The translations under genes and the position numbers were made by a program. Shown piece by piece: positions 22,424-31,422 of a stretch of 64,000 nt of DNA (position 1 is its first letter; each line of letters begins with the position of its first letter). The notes under the pieces were generated by a model, which searched no databases, was not told the origin of the DNA, and was given only the letters and a program-made list of their open reading frames with translations. This stretch comes from Cytidiella melzeri (Eukaryota > Basidiomycota > Agaricomycetes > Polyporales > Irpicaceae). The stretch lies in NCBI GenBank assembly GCA_022592445.1, contig JABYQR010000131.1, positions 1-64,000 on the forward strand, read 5' to 3'.

Positions 22424-24166
22424 AGCCTGGAAAGTATGTCGCAAACTGTCAAAGTGCATGATGATGGGTTGCCAGTGCAATTGCGTGTAAGTACATGTGA
22501 AAATGCTTTTGCTGGTTACCTAAAAAAGTCAACATGAAACGGCAAGTAACAGAAAATGTGACCGTGACTAGGCCCGAAATCCTCCCCATTTGACGACACA
22601 TTAAAAGGGAGTCGAAAGCTTATGATGGGCTGCGGTACGTGTGTGTACCGATTAATCTGAGACAGCGCGCACATGGACGGGGAGAAGGGAGACACAGCTG
22701 TGCAAATGCGGCAAATAGCGAACTCAATTCACGCCTGGCTGGTTACTCTCTCTTGGTATTTAAGACTCGTTCAACCCACGGTTTCTGTCGCAGTCCTCTG
22801 TGCAGCCAAAAATAGGAAGATTTAGTCTAGCCTAAGCGTTAGCGGGCGGCGTCTGATAACAGGACCTGGTGCATGTACAATGCGCGTACCGGATGGAACG
22901 CATGCAACTATCGTACAGCACCAGCACAGTGCTGTACGATCAATTCAGATGACTGCATACGATGCCAAATCTTTATTTCTCAGTAGTGGCCTCTTCTTAT
23001 CTCGCTAGACCTCCCAGGGTTTGACGATAGAGTACGGGTGCCCAGACCCAGAGGCAGTTCAATGCGGTTCAGTGAGAGACTTTCCATGACCGTAAAAAGC
23101 AAAACCGAGAGGTGCAACGGGGACTGTCTTGTCAGAAGAAACAAAACAAAACCAGAACAAAGGCTGCGATCAACTTGAATGTTGGGCTCGATGGTAAAAC
23201 TTGCATTGCTTTGGGCGATGCACCGAGCAGTGCTTGGTAACCTTGATTGATGTAGTTCGCGTCGTAAGCTGCAACTTGTTCACCCTGCAGATCGCGTAAT
23301 GTGTGTGATGGACACTGCGACGCAAGCGACGTGTCCGAGCAGGGCTCACTGGTGTTGCCATCGGGTTCAATGAGCTATCGATTGTGTCAAGTTGAGAAAG
23401 ACTGGTACAAACCATTTACAGTCTGTAGTGCAACCGGGCGGCGTGGTGTAAGGAATACGCAGTTCACCACAAAGTGGCTCGTCGATAGCATTCGACGTCG
23501 GTCATTCGTTCATCTGCACTGGGTGCTCCAAGACTTTTGCTCCTCCCTGCTCCTCGAATGACTACTGACCTAGTGCTCCGAAACGCTGAGGCCACTCCAA
23601 GTCATTGGAGTGAGATACGGTCCGCAAATTGTTCCGGCAGAAGTCCACCATGGCCATCCTATTGGCAGCACGTCGAAGTCCAGAAAGTCATCCATGAAAC
23701 CGAAGACTCTGAGCATATTTGTCAGCTTCTTATCGATGTGGCTCTCACCCCTGAAACTTGAGGATATGGGCAGAAGGCTATTCAAAATTGCCACGTCACG
23801 GCGCACGCGTACGTTCCGACTTTAGTGTGAAGAAGAAGGCCCGCCGAGTTTGCCTGGACGACCGCAGCTTGATTACGACACTAAAATCCACAAGGACACA
23901 TAAGACAGGGAGACAATTAATCATAGAGATGCTGTACGAAACGAGAAAAAAGAATCAGGCCACACACTTTGTAACGAATGCCCCTATTGTCTGAAACTTC
24001 GTCCTTCGGCTGTCGAGGTAATAATGTGTTACAGGAGCAACAGCGACTGTGCCCCCTGTCTCCGAGTCTTGTCTCCCTGTCTCGTTGTCTCCCTACCTGA
24101 TGTTTGGAACCGAGACTAGGTGCACGAGTGCTGAGGATCGTGGCAGAGCCTACACCGCTGAGCGCA
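22424..24166. other. intergenic, no gene recognised
   Basis: 1.7 kb without a convincing gene. A minus-strand frame at 23570-23806 (79 codons, Trp-rich near FDVLPIGWPWWTSAG) has a mildly protein-like composition but no partner exons. It ends at the GTAAG target site of copia X. Confidence 0.4.
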
Positions 24167-24171
24167 GTAAG

Positions 24172-24385
24172 TGTCAAGTGATGACCCGCCCGAGGAGACG
24201 GATTAGGCAAGAGGCGGGGGCTCGGTGATGGGAGTTACTATACACGGACATCCGCATCACATGTATAAAAGGGACACGACCGGCACAGGGGTCAGCATCT
24301 GTTGCTTACCCTGTGCCAGGTACGCTACCTTCGCCTCTACGAATCTATCTGTTGCTTACCCTGTGCCAGACCGTTAATTCTGACA
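24172..24385 (+). repeat. 5' LTR of copia X
   Basis: TGTCAAGTG...TTCTGACA. TATA box TATAAAAGG near 24263. A unit of about 20 nt, GTTGCTTACCCTGTGCCAG, occurs twice (near 24300 and 24350) downstream of the TATA box. Confidence 0.93.
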
Positions 24386-24398
24386 GGTTATGAGCCCC
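24386..24398 (+). other. primer-binding site of copia X (half tRNA-iMet)
   Basis: GGTTATGAGCCCC directly follows the LTR, identical to the sites of copia W and Y and complementary to the anticodon region of initiator tRNA-Met. Confidence 0.8.
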
Positions 24399-24602
24399 GG
24401 CTCAGCGTAAAATTGCCACAGATTTTATCGCATCGCTATTCTACCACTCAATTTATTCGAGTCCAACTCTATCAACTCATTCATTACCATGTCGTCGAAT
24501 CACGATTCACCTCAGGGCAAACTTCCTAAGCTTGACGACAACGGAGATACCAATTCGTACGGATCATGGGTGGTGCAAGTCGAAGCGAAATTGAGATCTA
24601 TC

Positions 24603-24848
24603 TGTCAACTGAAGGTGACGCGCCAGTAGGTACGGATTAGGAAGGAGTCGAGAGACGCATCAGGAGAAGAGATCGTCGGTCTGCTATACACGGAATATCC
24701 GACGATCGAGTGATCATTGTATAAAAGGCTTCGACTGGCACAGGAGTAAGGCATCCGTTCCTTACTCTGTGCCAGGTACGCTACCAATGTTGTAACAGTA
24801 TGAATGTCGATCCGTTCCTTACTCTGTGCCAGACCCGTTCACTTGACA
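24603..24848 (+). repeat. 5' LTR of copia Y
   Basis: TGTCAACTG...CACTTGACA. TATA box TATAAAAGG near 24720. The unit CCGTTCCTTACTCTGTGCCAG-like (about 20 nt) occurs twice after the TATA box, in the same places as the related repeat in the X LTR. Confidence 0.94.
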
Positions 24849-24861
24849 GGTTATGAGCCCC
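24849..24861 (+). other. primer-binding site of copia Y (half tRNA-iMet)
   Basis: GGTTATGAGCCCC directly after the 5' LTR, the same 13 nt as in X and W. Confidence 0.8.
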
Positions 24862-24945
24862 GACGCTACCTAGGAACCGCATCATATCTCCTCGTAACTT
24901 GCACAATCCAATCTGTCATTCTACCCCTATCATCAGAAAATCATC

Positions 24946-26640
24946 ATGTCGACTTCAAACACCGACTCGTCGAGGAATAAGTTACCGAAACTCGAAGATG
25001 ACGGTGATAGCAATTCTTATGGAACGTGGGTGATACAAGTCGAAGCTAAATTGAGAGCGATGCATCTCTGGAAGTACTTTGAGGGACCCGATTCGACAGC
25101 GCCACTGATTCCTACTCTTCGGGAGACTTACGAAGACGAAGTAGAGGATCCAGTTACAGGGATCATCACTAAGGGGATCAAAAAGGGAAACGAAGATGAG
25201 GTTGAGAAGGCCGAGAAGGACGCCGAACCATGGTACGAGGCAAATGTAATGGCGATAGCACTTCTCCTTGAGGCAATCCCACGCGCGAAGATCCATCTCG
25301 TCGGACGAACAAGAATTGCGAAGGAAGCCTGGAAGATTCTTCGATCCGAGTATCGCCCCATCAACAACTTACGCGCATCTTCGCTGCATCAGAAATTGAT
25401 GAGCTTCACGTGTAAGGAGAATATGATAGTCAGCAAGTGGGTCGATAGAATGCGGGCTCTTTACGCGGATCTTTGCGATCAAGACCCTAACCGGCTTTCC
25501 GATACCAACTTCGCGTCTACCTTAGCCGACCTCATTCCCACCGATAACAGCTGGCGGATGTTCTCCCGCACTTTGCACCAAGAGATGGCAGTCGCCCACA
25601 ACAACGGAAACCCCATGTCTTCTTCGAGAGTCATCGAACTTATCAAAGAGGAAGACTGGGCGCAGACTAAGAACGACTCTGAGGTTATTGCTCAGATCTA
25701 CGAGATTGATGGGATGTACCGCAAGCGACCCGTTGTTTCGGCTACTATTGCGAATCATGCTGATGGCCCTGCTGCGAAGCGACAAACGAAATGGTGTACA
25801 AACCCTGAATGCGATAGGCCGCGCGGACACACGGTGGACGAATGTTTCGCTTACGGTGGAGGGAAATGCGGTCAGTATCCGGAGTGGTGGAGAGGGAGAA
25901 AGGATATCCATCTACCTCGTTCCCAGCGACGGAAATCAAAGAACATCACGAAATCATTCAACACAGCCAAACCCTCTGCTGCGAACGCTGAAGTACAGTC
26001 CGAAAAGCCACCTGATATCAACGCGAACGCCGCTGTGGTTCTCTCGCAAGATACCGTGTACTCTTTCAATGCGATGATCCTCACAGACCCTGATGAGCAA
26101 ATAAAGTGCAACACTATAGCGCTTACCCACGACAGCGACAAGCAAAACTCAGTCTACCATGACTCCGGTGCCAACAGGCACATCTTTTTTGATCGCACCG
26201 TATTCGCGGACTACCATCCGATCACGCCTCTTAATGTCCGGGGTTTTGGATCAACCCTGACCACATCTGCCGTAGGAGTTGGCAACGTCTATCTCCATGC
26301 GACTGTCAATGGTCTGACTCACACAGTGAAGTTATCAGACGTCCTGCACGTTCCCACCGCTCGAATGAATTTGATCTCGCAAGGGTGCCTTGAACGCAGG
26401 GGAGTTGGGTCAATGACCAAAGACGGTCGTCTCACCCTGGACTTCAACGGGAAACCTGTCCTGACAGGGAACTTAGACGACAATAATCTATACAGAATAA
26501 ACGCCACTGCATTGCCACAAAACACCGCCACACGTGTCGATAGTTCCAGTGCGCTATCTCTACTCGATCGCATCTCCGAGCCTGTAGCCGCTGCAACCAA
26601 TATCCGAAGAGCTTCTCCGGATTTTTACATCGCCTACTAG
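24946..26640 (+). CDS. gag-protease of copia Y
   Basis: 564 residues from ATG 24946 to TAG 26638-26640. Domains: gag (UBN2) over about residues 30-240, an unusual zinc knuckle CTNPECDRPRGHTVDEC (CX4CX5HX4C) followed by a conserved GGGKCGQYPEWWRG segment, and an aspartic protease with HDSGANRHIFFD near residue 405. The frame ends FYIAY-stop in the middle of the pre-integrase domain. The downstream pol frame is -1 relative to this one and is already open before the stop, so a fusion product would need a -1 shift in the overlap. The same arrangement is kept in X. Confidence 0.92.
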   Translation: MSTSNTDSSRNKLPKLEDDGDSNSYGTWVIQVEAKLRAMHLWKYFEGPDSTAPLIPTLRETYEDEVEDPVTGIITKGIKKGNEDEVEKAEKDAEPWYEANVMAIALLLEAIPRAKIHLVGRTRIAKEAWKILRSEYRPINNLRASSLHQKLMSFTCKENMIVSKWVDRMRALYADLCDQDPNRLSDTNFASTLADLIPTDNSWRMFSRTLHQEMAVAHNNGNPMSSSRVIELIKEEDWAQTKNDSEVIAQIYEIDGMYRKRPVVSATIANHADGPAAKRQTKWCTNPECDRPRGHTVDECFAYGGGKCGQYPEWWRGRKDIHLPRSQRRKSKNITKSFNTAKPSAANAEVQSEKPPDINANAAVVLSQDTVYSFNAMILTDPDEQIKCNTIALTHDSDKQNSVYHDSGANRHIFFDRTVFADYHPITPLNVRGFGSTLTTSAVGVGNVYLHATVNGLTHTVKLSDVLHVPTARMNLISQGCLERRGVGSMTKDGRLTLDFNGKPVLTGNLDDNNLYRINATALPQNTATRVDSSSALSLLDRISEPVAAATNIRRASPDFYIAY

Positions 26641-29627
26641 GCCACTTAGGCGTTAAAGGGCTATCACACGCGACGTCTGGAATTCAAGTTATACCTGATC
26701 CACTAGCCCAACAAACATGTGAAATTTGCGCGCGAGCCAACATCAAACGTCTTCCATTCCCAAAATTCTCGAACCTCAGGGCTGATCGCCCATTGTTCCG
26801 TGTCCACCTTGATATCTGCGGACCCTTACCCGTTGGCTATGGCGGCGTCAAATACTTCATGCCTTGCGTAGATTGTCATTCCAGATGGCGCGTGGCACTG
26901 TTTCTAAAATCACGGTCTGACGCGCTACAAGAGTTCATCAAATACAAGACTACCGTGGAACGATACACTGGAGAGAAAGTGGCTGTACTGCGATTAGATA
27001 ACGCACCTGAATTAATTCAAGGAGGTTTCCGGGAATATTGCGAGAAAGAAGGGATCACGTACGAGAAAATTATACCGGACGCCTCGCCGCAGAATGGGGT
27101 CGCAGAAAGAACCAATTGGACCCTGGCATCAATGGCGCGAGCGATGCTTATCGACAGCGGTCTCACAGACTTTTTCTGGCCTCTAGCAGTCCAATGTGCG
27201 GCACACATCCTAAATCGGGTACCAACAACTGCTCTCCCAGCGCACACCACACCTTACCATATCTGGCATAAACGCGAACCCGATATATCCCATTTCCGCA
27301 TATTTGGCACACGCGTCATTTGTAGACGAATGGATGCCGACACCCTCAACAAAATTCAGCCTCGTGGCGAGGAAGGCCGGTTTGTCGGATACGCACAAGA
27401 TGCAAAAGGTTACCTTATATGGTTTCCTCACACACACACTGTTCGATCTCGGCGCGACATTGTATTCCTCGACGACACGTTCCCTCTACCATCTGCCACT
27501 TCGATCTCATCTCCTTTATGGGACGACATTCTCGTCCAAAATGATCTGCGACCCAACATCACCGTCGACGCCGGAGCGCCGCACGAGTATGTAACCTCCG
27601 TGATTGCAAAACGGAATTCAACTGACGACATCTCCGGTAGAGATTCGTCTATGGTGTCATTGAGAAATGACAATCTTCGTGCCCCGGTAGGGCTGGTTCC
27701 GGCTGAACCTGGAGCCCCGGTTGGGCTGGACACATCGTCTCCGGATGAGACGGATCTCCTAAACGCTGCACCTCCGGATGAGGGCAACGTTCTCGGACTA
27801 CGAAAACGCACACGCACACTCCCTCAACGGTACAAGGTTGACAATTCCGTGTACTCGGACGAGGGGGGGTTGCACATCCAACGAGACTTGGTTCTCACCA
27901 CTCTCACACATGACGCTCTCACACACGGAATCGAACTACACGACCCGACAACGTCCCACATCCATCACGCCCTAGCCCATTTTCCGGATGTCAACGCACT
28001 ATCACCAATTGACGACATGAACGCGAAGGATCCACGCTCGATCACAGACGCCGAGAACAGCGAATACTGGGAACATTGGTTAGCAGCGATCCATGAAGAG
28101 CTCGAGGCCCTTCGGATGAAAGGCGTCTACGAAGAGGTGGAAAACATTCCTACCGGCAGAAAACCTGTGGATTCCAAATGGGTCCTACACATCAAACGCA
28201 ACGCAGACGGACATATCGCGCGGTTCAAAGCGCGACTAGTGGCCAAGGGTTTCACCCAGATTCCGGGGCAAGACTTCACGTTCACATTCGCACCGGTTGC
28301 GCGCTGGGACTCGATACGAACCATCTTGGCTATCGCTGCCCACGAGGACCTCCACCTTCGCCACATCGATATCAAGACCGCTTTTCTGAATGGTCCCTTG
28401 ACCGAAGAAATCTATATGACGAAGCCTTCGATTCTCGGAAAAGGGTATTGGCGTCTTCGCAAGGGACTGTATGGGTTGAAGCAGGCCGGCCGCTCCTGGT
28501 ATCTTGAGTTCAACGCGAAATACCAGACACTCGGTTTCAGGCGATGCGAGTCAGACTGGAGCGTTCACGTTCGCAACCAAAACGGTCTCAAGTCCATGTC
28601 GGCGACGAGCGTCGACGACATACTCTTAGCGACACCCTCGCAGGCAGAATCAGACGCAGTAACGGAGGGTATTCAGGGGCTGTTTGAGATCACGGACAAT
28701 GGAGAGGTGGAGTGGCTACTAGGATGTAAGGTCACCAGGAACCGTGCGCGACGCTCCATCCTCCTCTCGCAAGAGTCGTACACTCTGTCAATCTTAAGAC
28801 AATTCAACATGGAATTTTGTAATGCCGCATCGACACCACTGCCGCCCAAGGTCGCATTATCGCGCGAAGAAAGTCCAGCGTCGACGAAGGAACGCGACGA
28901 GATCAAGGCCCTGCCATACTGCGCCTTAGTCGGCAAGGTCATGTACCTGGCGACCACCACCAGACCCGACATTGCATACGCCGTTCGTGAACTCGCAAAA
29001 TTCATGTCGTGCTATGGATTCTCACACTGGACGGCCGCGAAGCATCTGCTCCGCTATCTACAAGGCACTAGGTCGCTCGGACTCACACTCGGGAATCTTG
29101 ACCCTGCGTACCCCATGTTCTGCGGATTCACGGACTCGGACTGGGGCTCTGGCGAAGGGCGAAAATCAATTTCAGGGTACGTGATGGTTGTATACCGGTC
29201 GCCGGTAGCCTGGAGCTCGAAACAACAAGCTGTTGTTGCACTATCCTCCTGCGAAGCCGAGTACATAGCGTGCTCTCATGCGGCGTGTCAAGTCATATGG
29301 CTCCGCCAACTCCTCGGCGAACTCGGTCTACCACAATCGGTCGCCACTCCACTGTACTGCAACAATAATGGGACCATAGCGTGCACGCACGACCCGCACG
29401 GCCACACGCGCATGAAACACATCGATATCAGGGCTCACTTTATCAGAAACTGCGTCAATGAAGGGAAAATTGACGTCGCGAGGGTTGGAGGAAAGGACAA
29501 CATGGCAGATATATTCACGAAAGCGCTGGCACGGGTCCTACATACACGAGGGATAGAGATGCTGGGACTACTGGCCGGTCAAGGGGGGGTGTCAACTGAA
29601 GGTGACGCGCCAGTAGGTACGGATTAG
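26622..29627 (+). CDS. integrase-RT-RNase H of copia Y (-1 frame)
   Basis: The pol frame, entered upstream of the gag stop, reads LHRLLGHLGVKGL (the rest of the pre-integrase zinc domain, with C...C at CEICARANIK). The integrase core has D in HLDICGPLP, D in LRLDNAPEL and E in PQNGVAERTN. RT carries the active-site segment SVDDILLATPS, and RNase H has ALSSCEAEYIA and DIFTKALA. The stop at 29625-29627 lies 38 nt inside the 3' LTR, so the last dozen residues are encoded by the LTR. Start is set at the overlap, not at an ATG. No lesion seen. Confidence 0.9.
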   Translation, partial: FLHRLLGHLGVKGLSHATSGIQVIPDPLAQQTCEICARANIKRLPFPKFSNLRADRPLFRVHLDICGPLPVGYGGVKYFMPCVDCHSRWRVALFLKSRSDALQEFIKYKTTVERYTGEKVAVLRLDNAPELIQGGFREYCEKEGITYEKIIPDASPQNGVAERTNWTLASMARAMLIDSGLTDFFWPLAVQCAAHILNRVPTTALPAHTTPYHIWHKREPDISHFRIFGTRVICRRMDADTLNKIQPRGEEGRFVGYAQDAKGYLIWFPHTHTVRSRRDIVFLDDTFPLPSATSISSPLWDDILVQNDLRPNITVDAGAPHEYVTSVIAKRNSTDDISGRDSSMVSLRNDNLRAPVGLVPAEPGAPVGLDTSSPDETDLLNAAPPDEGNVLGLRKRTRTLPQRYKVDNSVYSDEGGLHIQRDLVLTTLTHDALTHGIELHDPTTSHIHHALAHFPDVNALSPIDDMNAKDPRSITDAENSEYWEHWLAAIHEELEALRMKGVYEEVENIPTGRKPVDSKWVLHIKRNADGHIARFKARLVAKGFTQIPGQDFTFTFAPVARWDSIRTILAIAAHEDLHLRHIDIKTAFLNGPLTEEIYMTKPSILGKGYWRLRKGLYGLKQAGRSWYLEFNAKYQTLGFRRCESDWSVHVRNQNGLKSMSATSVDDILLATPSQAESDAVTEGIQGLFEITDNGEVEWLLGCKVTRNRARRSILLSQESYTLSILRQFNMEFCNAASTPLPPKVALSREESPASTKERDEIKALPYCALVGKVMYLATTTRPDIAYAVRELAKFMSCYGFSHWTAAKHLLRYLQGTRSLGLTLGNLDPAYPMFCGFTDSDWGSGEGRKSISGYVMVVYRSPVAWSSKQQAVVALSSCEAEYIACSHAACQVIWLRQLLGELGLPQSVATPLYCNNNGTIACTHDPHGHTRMKHIDIRAHFIRNCVNEGKIDVARVGGKDNMADIFTKALARVLHTRGIEMLGLLAGQGGVSTEGDAPVGTD
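29583..29589 (+). other. polypurine tract of copia Y
   Basis: Seven G directly before the 3' LTR, inside the pol reading frame; X has the same at 35091-35097. Confidence 0.7.
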
Positions 29628-29835
29628 GAAGGAGTCGAGAGACGCATCAGGAGAAGAGATCGTCGGTCTGCTATACACGGAATATCCGACGATCGAGTGA
29701 TCATTGTATAAAAGGCTTCGACTGGCACAGGAGTAAGGCATCCGTTCCTTACTCTGTGCCAGGTACGCTACCAATGTTGTAACAGTATGAATGTCGATCC
29801 GTTCCTTACTCTGTGCCAGACCCGTTCACTTGACA
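29590..29835 (+). repeat. 3' LTR of copia Y
   Basis: Appears identical to the 5' LTR over 246 bp. It contains the pol stop codon. The X gag frame continues right after the duplicated CTATC. Confidence 0.94.
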
Positions 29836-31422
29836 CTATCCATTTCTGGAAGTACATCGAGGGAAGCGAGTCAATTCCCCCGCTGATCCCGAAACTTCGG
29901 AGGACGTTCGAAGATGAGGTGGAAGACCCTGATACTGGGGTCGTGACAAGGGGGATCAAAAGGGGAAATGAAGCGGAGGTTGATGAAGCGGTCGAAAAGG
30001 CGCAACCCTGGTATGACGCAAATAAGAACGCCCTAGCTCTTCTGTTGGAAGCCATTCCTCGCTCGAAAATCCATCTTATTGGCCGAGTGAAAACCGTGAG
30101 AGAAGCTTGGCGCATTCTTCAGTCAGAATACCACCCAGTCAACAATCTCCGAGCGGCGTCGCTACATCAGAAGATTATGAGCTTCGTCTGTAAAGATGAG
30201 ATGGTCGTTAGCAAATGGGCAGACAAAATCCGCGCTCTCTATGCGGATCTTTGCAAACAAGATCCAAATCGCTTCTCTGATGCCAACTTTGCAAGCACAC
30301 TCGCGGATCTCATCCCTACGAGCAACAGTTGGCGTATGTTCTCTCGCTCGCTCCATCAGGACATGGCAACCGCACTCAACAATGGCAGACCAATGTCCTC
30401 TTCAAAGGTCATTGAACTCATCAAGGAGGAAGATTGGGCGCAGATGAAGAATGATGAAGACGTGATTGCTCAGATCTATGAAACCGATTCAATGTATAGA
30501 AAGCGCCCCACTGTCACCGCCACAGCCACGAGCCAAGCTGATGGTCCCAGGAACAAGAAAATGACCGAATGGTGCGTGAATCCGGACTGCCCTCGGCCAC
30601 GAGGACACACAATACACAACTGTCTCACGTACGGAGGAGAGAAGTGCGGTCAATACCCCGAGTGGTGGAGATTCAGACGCGACATACACTTGCCACCCAG
30701 CCAACGGAAGAAATCCAAAAACGTTTCCAAGACATTCACACCAAAGAAGACCTCCAGCGCCAGCACGGCCACCGTTAATGAGGCAAATACCAGCAAAATG
30801 CCCGTTGTTGAAGCCAATACTGCCCGTATTCTTGCGCAAGAGGCTACCTATGTATTGAACACCGTGATCTTGGCGGACCCTGAGAACGAAATCAAATGTC
30901 ACAACGCTGCGTTGTCTCAAGAGCACACCAGAATTCCTTCGGTATACCACGACTCCGGAGCTAATCAACACATCTTCTTTGATCGCAACATATTCTCCAA
31001 CTATTGCGAAATTCAACCCTTAAAAGTGCGCGGTTTCGGATCAACCCTGACCACTTCTGCCGTCGGCACTGGTGACGTCTATCTCCGAGCCATAGCTGAC
31101 GGATCAACACATACTGTGAAATTGACCAACACATTACACGTGCCTACCGCACGCATGAATCTTGTTTCCCAGGGCTGTCTCGCACGCAGAGGAGTAGGAT
31201 CGCGAACCATCAACGGGAACATCTCCCTAGATCTCAATGGGGTGACCCTCATCACAGGACAACTCGATGATAACAACTTGTACCGCTTGCACGTCGCGAC
31301 TTGTCCATCACCTACCAACCTTAATGCCAAGGCGCCTACTCCAATCATCCAACACTCGCTCATTGATCGTATCTCGGAGCCACCCTCTACCACTGCCTCT
31401 ACTCGATCAGTATCGCAGGATT

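Larger units (their letters stand above)
24603..29835 (+). mobile_element. Ty1/copia element Y, complete, nested in X
   Basis: 5,233 bp with 246-bp LTRs (24603-24848, 29590-29835) in which I see no difference. CTATC flanks it on both sides (24598-24602, 29836-29840), inside the gag frame of X. Primer-binding site, gag-protease, pol and a G7 polypurine tract are all intact, and all catalytic motifs are in place. It belongs to the same family branch as X: same layout, same frame overlap and clearly related proteins. Identical LTRs and intact frames make it the best candidate for a currently active element in the window. Confidence 0.95.
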
